This document shows positions 53,890 to 63,059 of a stretch of 64,000 bases of DNA, piece by piece. Position 1 is the stretch's first letter; each line of letters begins with the position of its first letter. Made by a program: the position numbers and the translations under genes. The DNA lies in the NCBI RefSeq assembly GCF_004341885.1, contig NZ_SLVX01000004.1, positions 1 through 64,000 of the forward strand, given 5' to 3'. Below the pieces are notes generated by a model. That model made no database searches, was not told the origin of the DNA, and was given only the letters and a program-made list of their open reading frames with translations. This DNA comes from Shinella granuli (GTDB lineage Bacteria > Pseudomonadota > Alphaproteobacteria > Rhizobiales > Rhizobiaceae).

Positions 53890-54300
53890 TCAGGCAAGCG
53901 CGGCGCGCTGCTGCCGGCCAAGGCCGATCTGCTTGAGGAGCATGATGTCGGCGACCGCCACGGCGGCGAGTGCGATGAGGCCCATGCCGGCGAAGGTCAG
54001 CCCGCCGCTGGCGAAGACGAGGACGGCGAGGCTGCCGATGAGCCAGGCCGCATCGCCGGCGATGGCGATCCGGACGGCGGCGGGCGAGGGCCGCACCTGC
54101 CGGCCGACGGCGACGTGGAAGACGCCCCAGACGACGAAGAAGGCGGCGAAGCCGTGGAGGACGACCGGCGTCGCATGCGGGCCCACGATGGCGCCGACCG
54201 GGCCCGGCAGGGTGAAGAGGACGGCGGCCACGGCGAGCGAGAAGACGCCGTCGAAGAGCATGATGGATTTCAGCAGGTTGCGGTTGATGGTAGCGAACAT
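53890..54300 (-). CDS. Four-helix membrane protein, unknown
   Basis: A 136-residue integral membrane protein with four helices (for example SIMLFDGVFSLAVAAVLF and FAAFFVVWGVFHVAVG). AAAGGAG before the ATG at 54,300. It resembles small SPW/DoxX-like membrane proteins, but no family was fixed. It is divergent from an XRE regulator that probably controls it through the operator between them. Confidence 0.75.
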   Translation of the reverse strand: MFATINRNLLKSIMLFDGVFSLAVAAVLFTLPGPVGAIVGPHATPVVLHGFAAFFVVWGVFHVAVGRQVRPSPAAVRIAIAGDAAWLIGSLAVLVFASGGLTFAGMGLIALAAVAVADIMLLKQIGLGRQQRAALA

Positions 54301-54356
54301 GGTGGGCTCCTTTCGTTTCGATGAGCCCATCCTGCCGAGGGCGGGGATGCAAACCA

Positions 54357-54373
54357 ATTACCTTGGAGGTAAT
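54357..54373. promoter_or_regulatory. Operator between the membrane protein and XRE regulator genes
   Basis: ATTACC-TTGGA-GGTAAT, a perfect palindrome in the 127-base divergent region. It is probably bound by the XRE regulator encoded to the right. Confidence 0.65.
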
Positions 54374-54427
54374 GGAAATCATGCCGCGCTTCCTGTTGAG
54401 TAGGCGGGTACTGAACGGGAGGCGACA

Positions 54428-55228
54428 ATGGAATTCGGCGAACACCTGAAGGAATGGCGCAGCCACCGGCGCATGAGCCAGTTGGAGCTGGCAAGCGAGG
54501 CCGGCATTTCCGCCCGCCATCTCTCCTTCTTGGAGACCGGCCGTTCGCGGCCGTCGGAAGGCATGATCCTGCGGCTCTCGGCGGTGCTCGACATCCCCGC
54601 GCGCGATCAGGGCATGCTGTTTTCCGCCGCCGGCTTCCGCCCGCGCTTCGCGACGGCTCCGGCCGCCAGCCTTGCCGCCTTTCCGCCGGCCGTGGCGGAG
54701 GCGATCGGCCTCATCCTCGCCCGGCACGATCCCTATCCGGGCGTCGTCTTCGACCATGAATACAACGTGCTCACCGCCAACCAGGCCTTTCTCGGCCTTG
54801 CCGGCATGGCGGGCATCGCGGTTGCGCCGGGCGACAATTTCCTCGATGCCTATCTCGGCCCGACACCGCTGCGCTCGATCGTCGTCAACTGGGCGCAATC
54901 GGCGGCCGACCTCGTGCACCGCATCCGCGCCGAGGCCTGGCTGCAGGGCCCGCGCAGCCCGCTTTCGAAGCGTATCGAAAGGCTGGCCGCCGCCGCGGAC
55001 ATCCAGGCCGCTCTGGAGGCCTTTCCGGAGACGGATCGGCTGCCGATCCTGCCGATCGAGATGAAGATCGGGGCAAAGCGCTTCAACTGGATCACCACGC
55101 TCACCTCCTTCGGCTCGGCGCAGGACGCGCTGGTGCAGGGCGTGCTGATCGAGAGCTTCTTCCCGGCGGATGCCGGGACGCGCGCTCACTTCGAAGGCGA
55201 GGAGGGGCCGAAGACGAAGCGGGAATAA
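54428..55228 (+). CDS. XRE regulator with MmyB-like ligand domain
   Basis: A 266-residue regulator. The helix-turn-helix is at about 5-60 (LKEWRSHRRMSQLELASEAG...HLSFLETGRSRPS). The C-terminal part (about 95-240, from HDPYPGVVFDHEYNVLTANQAF) is a MmyB-like PAS-fold domain known from Streptomyces and proteobacterial regulators. GGAGG lies before the ATG. Its last 43 bases overlap the convergent gtrA-like gene. Confidence 0.9.
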   Translation: MEFGEHLKEWRSHRRMSQLELASEAGISARHLSFLETGRSRPSEGMILRLSAVLDIPARDQGMLFSAAGFRPRFATAPAASLAAFPPAVAEAIGLILARHDPYPGVVFDHEYNVLTANQAFLGLAGMAGIAVAPGDNFLDAYLGPTPLRSIVVNWAQSAADLVHRIRAEAWLQGPRSPLSKRIERLAAAADIQAALEAFPETDRLPILPIEMKIGAKRFNWITTLTSFGSAQDALVQGVLIESFFPADAGTRAHFEGEEGPKTKRE

Positions 55229-55575
55229 CCGAGGAAGGACCAGAGCATCGCGATGGCCGAGGCGATGGCGAGCGCGAAGACCGGCCAGAGCGCCGGGAAG
55301 GCGAGGACGATCGCCGAATAGACCGCATAGTTGATGAGCGCGGCACCGATCCCGACGCCGCCATAGCGCGCGCCCTCCGCCGCAAGGCTGCGGTCGCTGC
55401 GGCCGAAGGTGAAGGTGCGATTCAGCCAGAAGGTGAAGAGCATGGCCGCCGCGATGGCGCCGATCCGCGCGATGAGCGGGCCGAGCGGGGTCATGTGAAG
55501 GAGAAGCGCGAGCACGCCGGCATCGACGAGGAAGCCGGCGCCGCCGGCGACCGCGAAGAGCAGCAGGCGCTTCAT
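55186..55575 (-). CDS. GtrA-family membrane protein
   Basis: A 129-residue protein with four membrane helices and GtrA hallmarks: GGAGFLVDAGVLALL at the start, TFWLNRTFTF in the middle and FLGYSRFVF at the end. GtrA-type proteins help to flip or present polyprenyl-phosphate sugars. It starts inside the stop of the GT2 gene (ATGA), which supports a shared pathway. Confidence 0.92.
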   Translation of the reverse strand: MKRLLLFAVAGGAGFLVDAGVLALLLHMTPLGPLIARIGAIAAAMLFTFWLNRTFTFGRSDRSLAAEGARYGGVGIGAALINYAVYSAIVLAFPALWPVFALAIASAIAMLWSFLGYSRFVFGPSSPSK

Positions 55576-56570
55576 GCGGCGCGCGAGCGCACCGCCGCCT
55601 TGTCCGAGGCGCGCGTGCGGTGCCGGTAGCCGGTATGGCCGGCGGACTGGTTCATGTAGTGGATGCGCAGCTGCTCGGCTCTGGCGCGTGCCAGGGAATC
55701 GAGGATGAGGCCGGCGGAGAAGACGAGGAACGAGATCATCATCAGGGCGAGCGAGAAGACCCAGGTCGGCATGCGCTCGACGAGGCCGGTGTGGAAATAG
55801 GCCGCAAGGACCGGCGCCATGAAGGTGAGGCTCGCCGCCATGAAGAGGCTGCTGATCGTGCCGAAGAACACGAAGGGCCGTGTCTCCTTCATCAGCATGG
55901 CGAACATCCAGAGGATCTTCGCGCCGTCCCCGAAGGTCGAGAGCTTCGAATGCGAGCCCTCCGGCCGGCGGCCGTAGTCGAGCTCCAGTTCGGCGATCGG
56001 CATGCGCAGACGCGAGGCGTGCACCGACATTTCCGTCTCGATCTCGAAGCCGCCGGAAACGGCCGGGAAGCTCTTGGCGAACCGGCGCGAGAAGGCGCGG
56101 TAGCCGGAGAAGATGTCGGAGAAATCGTTGCCGAACAGCGAGCGGAAGAGGGTGTTGAAGACGCGGTTGCCGAAGGCGTGGCCCTGCCGGCCGGCATCGG
56201 CCCGCACGCCGCGGCGCGTGCCGACCACCATGTCGGCGCCCTCGGTGATCAGCGTGCGGATGAGCTCGGGCGCGTCGGAGGCGGCATAAGTGCCGTCGCC
56301 GTCGGCCATGATGTAGATGTCGGCCTCGATGTCGGAGAACATGCGGCGCACCACATTGCCCTTGCCCTGGCGGCGCTCGGGCACGACGGTCGCGCCGGCC
56401 AGCGCCGCGCGCAGCGCGGTCGAATCGGTGGAGTTGTTGTCGTAGACATAGATGCGGGCGGACGGCAGCGCGGCGCGAAAGCCGGTGACGACGTCGCCGA
56501 TCGTCTGCGCCTCGTTGTAGCAGGGCAGCAGCACGGCGATCTCAAGGTCTTCCATCAAGGCGTCCGTCAT
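55572..56570 (-). CDS. Family 2 glycosyltransferase (polyprenyl-phosphate type)
   Basis: A 332-residue GT2 enzyme. The nucleotide-sugar region is LLPCYNEAQTIGDVV (about 14-28) and the DxD-type metal motif is MADGDGTY (about 98). The acceptor region FSGYRAFSRRF follows, with two C-terminal membrane helices (about 240-300). It resembles dolichol/polyprenyl-phosphate mannosyl or glucosyl transferases. With GtrA downstream and a GT-C gene divergent, it likely makes a lipid-linked sugar for surface glycan. Confidence 0.92.
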   Translation of the reverse strand: MTDALMEDLEIAVLLPCYNEAQTIGDVVTGFRAALPSARIYVYDNNSTDSTALRAALAGATVVPERRQGKGNVVRRMFSDIEADIYIMADGDGTYAASDAPELIRTLITEGADMVVGTRRGVRADAGRQGHAFGNRVFNTLFRSLFGNDFSDIFSGYRAFSRRFAKSFPAVSGGFEIETEMSVHASRLRMPIAELELDYGRRPEGSHSKLSTFGDGAKILWMFAMLMKETRPFVFFGTISSLFMAASLTFMAPVLAAYFHTGLVERMPTWVFSLALMMISFLVFSAGLILDSLARARAEQLRIHYMNQSAGHTGYRHRTRASDKAAVRSRAA

Positions 56571-56684
56571 GGCGGCGCGTTCTCCCGGTACGGGTCTCCT
56601 CATGCGACCCACGGTTTTACTATTTCTTGAGAAGGTTAAGGCTAGGTTTCGGCTGGCTTCCAATGATGGACGAAGGGGCGAAAC

Positions 56685-58514
56685 GTGTCGAAATCCATGC
56701 CTGTGGCCCTGTCGTTCGCGACCGGGGAGGTGCCTGCCGGGCGCTGCGGGATGACCTGGCGCGTGCTCGCCCTCTACAGCCTCCTGACGATCGCGCTGCT
56801 GCTCGCCCTGTCGCTGCCCTTTGCGACCGACTATGTCGGGGTCGACAATGACGACAGGATGCGCCTCGTCGTGGTGCGCGACCTCCTGGCCGGGCAGGGC
56901 TGGTTCGACACGACCCAGTACCGCCTCGGCCTTGCCGGCGGCACGTTCATGCACTGGTCGCGTTTCATCGACCTGCCGATCGCCAACCTGATCAGCTTCT
57001 TCTCGCTCTTTGCCGGGCAGCGGCAGGCCGAGGCCCTGGCGCTTGCCGTCTGGCCGTCGTTCCTCGTCGTGCCGGTGCTTTTCGGTGCGGGGCTTGCCGG
57101 CTACCGGCTCGGTGGCACCATGGCGATGCATGCGACGCTGGTCCTGACCGTCATTCTCATTCTTTCGCTGAACCGCTTCCAGCCCGGCTCGATCGACCAT
57201 CACAATGTCCAGATCGCCCTGGTCGCCGGCATTGCGGCGATGCTGCTCTCCCCCGCCATGCGGGCGCGCGACCATGCCGTCGCCGGTATGCTCGCCGGCT
57301 TCGCCATTGCCATCGGCGCGGAAACGACGCCGCTGATCGGCGCCGTCTGCCTTGTCGTCGCCCTGCGCTGGGCCTGGCATGGCCGCGCCTTCCGCGATGC
57401 GGCCACCGCCTACGGTCTCGCGCTCGCCCTGACGGTGACCGCCGCCTTCTTCTCCACCGTCGCGCCGTCCCGCTATGCACAGGTGACCTGCGACAGCCTC
57501 TCCTACGGTTTCTACGCATTGGCGACGCTCGGCGGCGGCACGCTGTTCCTCACGGCCGCGCTGGCGAGCGCCTGGTCGTTTCGCGGCCGGCTGGCCGCCC
57601 TTGCGGGTGCCGGGGGCATCGTCGCCGTCGCGGTGCTCCTGATTGCGCCCGGATGCCTCGCCAACCCGCTCGCCACGCTCGATCCGCTGCTGAAGACCTT
57701 CTGGCTCGACATGGTCATCGAGGCCCAGTCGGCGATCGCCCAGTTCCGTCTCGACCCCGCGTCGATCGGCAGTTTCTACGCCACGGGCCTTCTCGCCATC
57801 GTCGTCTGCGCCAGGAGCGTCCATCGCCGCGAGGCCGCCGAGGCGCACCTGATCCTGCTTGCGCTGCTGGTCGTCGCCTTTGCCGTCTCGCTCATCCAGA
57901 TCCGCGGCTCGATCTTCGTCTATGTGCTCGCCGCCATTGCGCTCGGCCGGATGATCGCCGGCCTGCGCGCGGCCGCCAATGCCGAGCCGAAGAACCTGAA
58001 GCTGGGCCTGGTCTTCGCCGGCCTGACGCTTGCCTCGACGCCCGCCACCTGGGCGCTTGCCGGCGCCCTCGTGCCCGGCCATTCGGGCACCGTGCTGCGC
58101 GCCGAGCTTGCCGGCGGCGCAAAGCTGCCCGCCTGCACCGACGAAGCCGTGCTGGCGCCGCTCGCCCGCGAGCCGGCCGGCGTGGTGGCCGCCGTTTCGG
58201 ACCTCGGCACGTCGATCCTGCGCTTCAGCGACCACCGCGTGCTCTCGGCGCCCTATCACCGCAACCAGGGCGGCATGCTGACGCAACTGCATATCGGCCT
58301 GTCCAATCCCCGCCAGGCCGAGGCGTTCCTGCGCGGCGCCGGCGTGACGCTGCTCGCCTTCTGCCCGGGCAATACCGAAACGCAGCTTCTTGCCGATGCG
58401 GAGCCGGAAGGGCTCTATGCCGGCCTCCTGAAGGGCGACGTGCCGGCCTATCTCGAACCGGTCGACGATGCGCAAGGGGGCGTGCTGCGTCTCTACCGGG
58501 TGAAGCCGGAATAG
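56685..58514 (+). CDS. STT3-like GT-C membrane glycosyltransferase
   Basis: A 609-residue protein with about 11-13 membrane helices. VDNDDRMR in the first periplasmic loop (about 52-59) and SIDHHNVQ (about 168-175) match conserved acidic and histidine motifs of STT3/PglB-like oligosaccharyltransferases. The soluble C-terminal region, about 470-609, lacks the WWDxG motif. It could transfer lipid-linked sugar to a protein or glycan. GTG start with AAGGGG upstream. It is divergent from the GT2-GtrA pair. Confidence 0.75.
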   Translation: MSKSMPVALSFATGEVPAGRCGMTWRVLALYSLLTIALLLALSLPFATDYVGVDNDDRMRLVVVRDLLAGQGWFDTTQYRLGLAGGTFMHWSRFIDLPIANLISFFSLFAGQRQAEALALAVWPSFLVVPVLFGAGLAGYRLGGTMAMHATLVLTVILILSLNRFQPGSIDHHNVQIALVAGIAAMLLSPAMRARDHAVAGMLAGFAIAIGAETTPLIGAVCLVVALRWAWHGRAFRDAATAYGLALALTVTAAFFSTVAPSRYAQVTCDSLSYGFYALATLGGGTLFLTAALASAWSFRGRLAALAGAGGIVAVAVLLIAPGCLANPLATLDPLLKTFWLDMVIEAQSAIAQFRLDPASIGSFYATGLLAIVVCARSVHRREAAEAHLILLALLVVAFAVSLIQIRGSIFVYVLAAIALGRMIAGLRAAANAEPKNLKLGLVFAGLTLASTPATWALAGALVPGHSGTVLRAELAGGAKLPACTDEAVLAPLAREPAGVVAAVSDLGTSILRFSDHRVLSAPYHRNQGGMLTQLHIGLSNPRQAEAFLRGAGVTLLAFCPGNTETQLLADAEPEGLYAGLLKGDVPAYLEPVDDAQGGVLRLYRVKPE

Positions 58515-58595
58515 GCGAAAAAAACCGCATAGCGGGCTGGGGATGCCGGCGGCGGCACCCTGTCATCCGCCGGCAAACGCACTACACTTTGCCGC

Positions 58596-60182
58596 ATGAG
58601 CTTTTTCCCCGAGACTGATTCGCCCAGCAATCTTGCCGAATATTCGGTGTCGGAGCTTTCCGGCTCCATCAAGCGCACGGTCGAGCAGGCCTTCGACCAG
58701 GTGCGCGTGCGCGGCGAGATTTCCGGCTATCGTGGCCCGCATTCCTCGGGCCATGCCTATTTCTCGCTGAAGGACGATCGCGCGCGCATCGACGCGGTGA
58801 TCTGGAAGGGCAGCTTCTCGCGCCTGCGCTTCAAGCCGGAGGAGGGCATGGAGGTGATCGCGACGGGCAAGATCACCACCTTCCCCGGCTCCTCGAAATA
58901 CCAGATCGTCATCGAGGCGCTGGAGCCGGCCGGCGCCGGCGCGCTGATGGCGCTGCTCGAGGAGCGCCGCCGCAAGCTCGCCGCCGAAGGCCTCTTCGAT
59001 GCCGGGCGCAAGAGGCCGCTGCCGTTCCTGCCGAAGGTGATCGGCGTCGTCACCTCGCCGACGGGCGCCGTCATCCGTGACATCCTGCACCGCATCGCCG
59101 ACCGCTTCCCGGTCCATGTCGTCGTCTGGCCGGTCAAGGTCCAGGGCGAAGGCTCGGGGCAGGAGGTCGCCGCGGCCATCGAGGGCTTCAACGCTTTTGC
59201 GCCCGGCGGGCCGGTGCCGCGGCCGGACGTGCTGATCGTCGCGCGCGGCGGCGGCAGTCTGGAGGACCTCTGGAGCTTCAACGACGAGATCGTCGTGCGC
59301 GCCGCGGCCGCCTCGACGATCCCGCTCATTTCCGCCGTCGGCCACGAGACGGACTGGACGCTGATCGACCACGCCGCCGACCGTCGTGCGCCGACCCCGA
59401 CGGGGGCTGCCGAAATGGCGGTGCCGGTGAAGGCCGATCTCGATGCGGAACTCGCCTCGCTCACCGCGCGCCTGCGCGGTGCCACGGCGCGCCAGATGGA
59501 CAGCCGCCGGCAGGGCGTTCGCGCGCTCGCCCGGGCGCTGCCCTCGCTCGACCAGCTCCTCGCGCTGCCGCGCCGCCGGTTCGACGAGGCGGCGGCGGGC
59601 CTTGGCCGCGGCCTGCAGATGAACACGGCGGGCAAGCGCCGCGCCTTCGAGCGTACGGCGGCGCATCTGCGGCCCGACATGCTGCTCACCCGTATCGCCG
59701 AGCGCCGCCAGCGCGTCGCCGACCGCCTGCAGCGCGCCGAGCGCATCGTCGAGCGCCGGCTCGACCAGCTCCGCGCGCGCCTGGCCGCCTTCGACGTCTC
59801 GCTGCGCGCAACGCCCGCCCGCATCGCCGCGCAGACCGGCGGGGCGCGCGACCGCCTGTCGGGCCTTGCGCTGCGCGCCGAAAGCGCGCTCGCCGGCGAT
59901 CTCGCCCGCCGCCGCGCCCTCCTGCAGGCGCAGGACCGCATGCTGCAATCGCTCTCCTACCGCAACGTGCTGAAGCGCGGCTATGCGCTGGTGCGCGACG
60001 AGGAGGGTGCGCCGGTGAAGGGCGCCGCCGGCCTCGGCCCCGGCCGCGCCATCGCCATCGAGTTCGCCGACGGCGCGGTCGACGCCGTCACCGGGGCGGG
60101 CGGCGGCATGCCGCCGCGCAGGAAGGCGGCGAAGGGCGAGGCGGAGGAGAAGCCCGCGCCCCGCCAGGGCTCGCTGTTCTGA
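58596..60182 (+). CDS. xseA: Exodeoxyribonuclease VII large subunit
   Basis: A 528-residue protein with the N-terminal OB fold ([21 protein letters not shown], shown as [16 protein letters not shown]) and the catalytic region with [13 protein letters not shown] and [17 protein letters not shown] long coiled coil (about 270-450) completes the subunit. It degrades single-stranded DNA with XseB, whose gene is not nearby. Confidence 0.95.
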   Translation: MSFFPETDSPSNLAEYSVSELSGSIKRTVEQAFDQVRVRGEISGYRGPHSSGHAYFSLKDDRARIDAVIWKGSFSRLRFKPEEGMEVIATGKITTFPGSSKYQIVIEALEPAGAGALMALLEERRRKLAAEGLFDAGRKRPLPFLPKVIGVVTSPTGAVIRDILHRIADRFPVHVVVWPVKVQGEGSGQEVAAAIEGFNAFAPGGPVPRPDVLIVARGGGSLEDLWSFNDEIVVRAAAASTIPLISAVGHETDWTLIDHAADRRAPTPTGAAEMAVPVKADLDAELASLTARLRGATARQMDSRRQGVRALARALPSLDQLLALPRRRFDEAAAGLGRGLQMNTAGKRRAFERTAAHLRPDMLLTRIAERRQRVADRLQRAERIVERRLDQLRARLAAFDVSLRATPARIAAQTGGARDRLSGLALRAESALAGDLARRRALLQAQDRMLQSLSYRNVLKRGYALVRDEEGAPVKGAAGLGPGRAIAIEFADGAVDAVTGAGGGMPPRRKAAKGEAEEKPAPRQGSLF

Positions 60183-60189
60183 GGCCGGC

Positions 60190-60780
60190 ATGCGCATCCT
60201 GCTCGTGCTCGCCCATCCGCTGGAGGAAAGTTTCGCCGCAAGCGTCGCCGACACGGTGCGGCGGCGGCTGGAGGCGAACGGCCATGCGGTCGATCTGCTC
60301 GACCTCTACCGCGAGGGCTTCGACCCGCGCCTGACGCCGTCCGAGCGCGCCCGCTACTTCGAACCGGGCTACGACCCGTCCGACGCCGAACCCTTCGTTT
60401 CCCGCCTGAAAGAGGCGGAGGGGCTGGTGCTCGTCTTTCCGCAATGGTGGTTCAACTTCCCGGCCATCCTGAAGGGCTTCTTCGACCGGGTGTTCGCGCC
60501 CGGCGTCGCCTTCGAGAACGATCCGGCCGGCGGGCGCATCCAGCCGCGGCTCGGCAATATCCGCCTCTTCTGGGCCTTCACCACGACCGGCTCACCCTGG
60601 TGGGTGGTGCATCTCTACATGGGCAATCCGGTGAAGCGGCTTCTGAAGCGCGGCATCGCCGCCTTCTGCGCCAAGGGCCTCGATTTCAGGATGGTGAGCC
60701 TGCACGACATGGACCGCGCGAGCGAGGAAAATCGCAAGGCGCATCTTGCGCGGGTCGAGCGGCTCGCCGGCCGCATCTGA
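60190..60780 (+). CDS. NAD(P)H-dependent quinone oxidoreductase-like flavoprotein
   Basis: A 196-residue flavodoxin-fold protein related to NQO1/MdaB/KefF. LVLAHPLEESFAASVA is the FMN/FAD phosphate-binding region, FPQWWFNFPAILKGFFDRVFAPGVAF (in part FPQWWFNFPAILKGFFD) is the family motif and TTTGSPWWV follows. It probably reduces quinones by two electrons. It lies 7 bases after xseA and may be co-transcribed. Confidence 0.9.
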   Translation: MRILLVLAHPLEESFAASVADTVRRRLEANGHAVDLLDLYREGFDPRLTPSERARYFEPGYDPSDAEPFVSRLKEAEGLVLVFPQWWFNFPAILKGFFDRVFAPGVAFENDPAGGRIQPRLGNIRLFWAFTTTGSPWWVVHLYMGNPVKRLLKRGIAAFCAKGLDFRMVSLHDMDRASEENRKAHLARVERLAGRI

Positions 60781-60783
60781 CCG

Positions 60784-60821
60784 GGAGCAATTCCAGCAAA
60801 GGTGCGAAGCGGTCCTGCGTC
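60784..60821 (+). repeat. Rhizobial intergenic palindromic repeat, copy C (partial)
   Basis: GGAGCAATTCCAGCAAAGGT followed by GCGAAGCGGTCCTGCGTC. It is the left half of the repeat seen at 49,941; the right half is missing or diverged. It lies between the oxidoreductase and MarR genes. Confidence 0.6.
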
Positions 60822-60839
60822 GAGAAAAGCGGACATGCG

Positions 60840-61322
60840 CTATTCGAACGCGGCGAGGAACTTTCGCAACAGGCCGTCCAGCGCCGCGCGCTCGTCCGTG
60901 CCGAGCGCCTCCAGCAGGCGATGCTGGTTCTCCACATGGGTCGTCACCGCCGCATCGACCAGCGCAAAGCCCTTCGGCGTCAGCGCGATGATGACGCTGC
61001 GCCGGTCCTCGGGATTGTGCGCGCGTTCGATGAGGCCCGCCTTTTCGAGCTGGTCGAGCCGGTTGGTCATCGTGCCCGAGCTGACCATGGTGGTGGCGAG
61101 CAGGTCGCCCGGCGAAAGCTGGTAGGGCGGGCCGGCGCGGCGCAGGGTCGCCAGCACGTCGAAGCTGGCGGAATTCAGCCCGTGCGCCGCCAGCGCCTTC
61201 TCGATTTCCCGGGCAAGATGGGTGCGCAGCCGCGCGAGGCGGCCGAGCAGGCCCATCGGCTCGACGTCGAGGTCTTGCCGTTCCTGCTTCCACTGCGCGA
61301 GAATTCTGTCGACGTGATCCAT
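60840..61322 (-). CDS. MarR-family regulator
   Basis: A 160-residue winged-helix regulator with the recognition region SPGDLLATTMVSSGTMTNRLDQLEKAG (about 70-96, shown in part as SSGTMTNRLDQLEKAG) and the wing NPEDRRSVIIALT. The ATG at 61,322 is chosen; an upstream start 21 bases away is possible. It is divergent from an EamA exporter and should repress both through the two palindromes in between. Confidence 0.92.
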   Translation of the reverse strand: MDHVDRILAQWKQERQDLDVEPMGLLGRLARLRTHLAREIEKALAAHGLNSASFDVLATLRRAGPPYQLSPGDLLATTMVSSGTMTNRLDQLEKAGLIERAHNPEDRRSVIIALTPKGFALVDAAVTTHVENQHRLLEALGTDERAALDGLLRKFLAAFE

Positions 61323-61345
61323 GGGCGGACTTAACGGCGCCATTG

Positions 61346-61386
61346 TCTTGACGTCAAGATAAAATGATATATCTTGAAGTCAAGAT
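61346..61386. promoter_or_regulatory. Two MarR-type operators
   Basis: TCTTGACGTCAAGA (61,346-61,359) is a perfect palindrome and ATCTTGA-AG-TCAAGAT (61,371-61,386) is a second one with the same half-site TCTTGA. They are about 26 bases apart centre to centre and lie between the divergent marR and eamA start codons. Confidence 0.85.
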
Positions 61387-61405
61387 TCTTTGTTTGGAGA
61401 TAATC

Positions 61406-62320
61406 ATGTCCCGCGCCTCCGACATCCTGCTCACCGCGAGCGCCCCGGCCATCTGGGGCAGCACCTACATCGTCACCACCGAGTTCCTGCCGGCCGGCTA
61501 TCCGCTCACCGTCGCCATGCTGCGCGCGCTGCCGGCTGGGCTTCTGCTGCTTCTCCTCGTCCGGCGCCTGCCCCAGGGCATCTGGTGGCCGCGGACCGTC
61601 CTGCTCGGCGCGCTGAACTTCTCGTTCTTCTGGGCGATGCTGTTCGTCTCGGCCTATCGCCTGCCGGGCGGCGTCGCCGCGACGGTCGGCGCCATCCAGC
61701 CGCTGATCGTGCTCGGGCTCTCCCGCGCCGTCATCGGCACGGCGGTGCGGCCGCTCGCCGTCTTCGCCGGCCTTGCCGGCATCGGCGGGGTGGCGCTGCT
61801 GGTGCTGACGCCGTCGGCGGCCCTGGATCCGGTGGGTATCGCCGCGGGCTTTGCCGGCGCTGTCGCCATGGCCTTCGGCACGGTGCTGTCGCACCATTGG
61901 AAGCCGCCGGTGCCGCCGCTCACCTTCACCGCCTGGCAGCTCACCGCGGGCGGCTTGCTGCTCGTGCCGGTGGCGCTCTGGTTCGAGCCGGCCCTACCGG
62001 CGCCGACGGCGGAAAACCTGCTCGGTTTCCTCTATCTCGGCCTGATCGGCGCGGCGCTCACCTATATCGTCTGGTTCCGCGGCCTGGCGCGGCTCGACCC
62101 GGCGACGATCGCGCCGCTCGGCTTCCTGAGCCCGCTCGTCGCCGTCGTGCTCGGCTGGGTGCTGCTCGGGCAGGATCTCGGCCTCCTGCAGGTCGCCGGC
62201 ATGGTGGTGGTGCTTGGAAGCGTCTGGCTCAGCCAGCGGGCCCAGGCCGCCCGCCCGGCGCCGGCCGGGATCAGTCCGCGCCGTCCTGCGCCCGCCGGCG
62301 CGCAGCCGTCAGCCCGCTGA
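61406..62320 (+). CDS. EamA-family transporter
   Basis: A 304-residue DMT-superfamily exporter with ten helices in two EamA repeats (APAIWGSTYIVTTEFLP at the start is typical; the second repeat begins near GIAAGFAGAVAMAFGTV). TTGGAGATAATC precedes the ATG at 61,406. The substrate is unknown. The neighbouring MarR regulator and its operators indicate induction by a small molecule. The 3' end overlaps the convergent proC-like gene by 50 bases. Confidence 0.9.
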   Translation: MSRASDILLTASAPAIWGSTYIVTTEFLPAGYPLTVAMLRALPAGLLLLLLVRRLPQGIWWPRTVLLGALNFSFFWAMLFVSAYRLPGGVAATVGAIQPLIVLGLSRAVIGTAVRPLAVFAGLAGIGGVALLVLTPSAALDPVGIAAGFAGAVAMAFGTVLSHHWKPPVPPLTFTAWQLTAGGLLLVPVALWFEPALPAPTAENLLGFLYLGLIGAALTYIVWFRGLARLDPATIAPLGFLSPLVAVVLGWVLLGQDLGLLQVAGMVVVLGSVWLSQRAQAARPAPAGISPRRPAPAGAQPSAR

Positions 62321-63059
62321 AGACGGCATGGGCGAGATCGGCGTCGATCATCGCGGAAAGGCCGGCCGCCGTGGTGCCATGGTACTCCATGAACAGTTCC
62401 ACGATATCGGCCGGCGTGTCGCTGACGCTCGCCATCTGCGTGGCGGCGCCGAGGAAGAGCTGGCGCACCGCAAGGACCGCCGTCTCCGGGCCGATGCCCG
62501 CTTCGATCGCATGGCGGATCATCGCATCCGCCATCAGCGCCGGAAAGGCCGCACCCGATCCTGTGAGCGCGGTGAAATAGTCGAGCTCCTGCTCGTCGGT
62601 GATGAAATGCGGCCGGCCCGAGGCGGCAAAGAAGCGCCGCGCGAAGTCCATTTCCGCTTCGCGCACGTCGTCGGTCATGCACCAGGGCGTGAAGGAGAGG
62701 CGCTGCTCGGCGCAGGCATTCGGCATCGCCCGCACGATGCGCCGGGCGCCGAACCGGTCGCCGATTTCCTCCACCGTCACCCCCGCCATGACGGAGATGA
62801 CGAAGCGCCCGCGCAGGTCGACGTCGATCTCGTCGAGATCGCCGGGGCGCACGGACAGGACGACGGTGTCGCAGGCATCGACGAGGATCGCATTGTCCGT
62901 CGTCATGTGCACGCCCGGCCAGGCCTCGAAGCCTGAAATATTGCCCGAGCGCGAGGACAGCACGAGGTCGGCCGGCATGACGAGGCGGTCGGCCAGCACC
63001 GGCCGGAGCAGGGCCCCGGCCAGCCATCCGCCGCCGCCGATCACGCCGAGATGGCTCAT
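62271..63059 (-). CDS. Pyrroline-5-carboxylate reductase-like protein
   Basis: A 262-residue ProC-family protein. The Rossmann motif is GVIGGGGWLAGALL (about 5-18), the SVRPGDL and MAGVTVEEI segments follow, and the P5CR dimer signature LTGSGAAFPALMADAMI is at about 165. The proline-biosynthetic enzyme usually has KP in the second motif; here RPGD is seen, so a paralogue role is possible. Its start overlaps the stop of the M29 gene (ATGA). Confidence 0.82.
   Translation of the reverse strand: MSHLGVIGGGGWLAGALLRPVLADRLVMPADLVLSSRSGNISGFEAWPGVHMTTDNAILVDACDTVVLSVRPGDLDEIDVDLRGRFVISVMAGVTVEEIGDRFGARRIVRAMPNACAEQRLSFTPWCMTDDVREAEMDFARRFFAASGRPHFITDEQELDYFTALTGSGAAFPALMADAMIRHAIEAGIGPETAVLAVRQLFLGAATQMASVSDTPADIVELFMEYHGTTAAGLSAMIDADLAHAVFSGLTAARRRAQDGAD

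Noticed and set aside
56571-58475. Upstream extension of the GT2 frame to 967 codons
   Set aside because: It is antisense to the STT3-like membrane protein gene and contains no domain; GT2 starts at 56,570.
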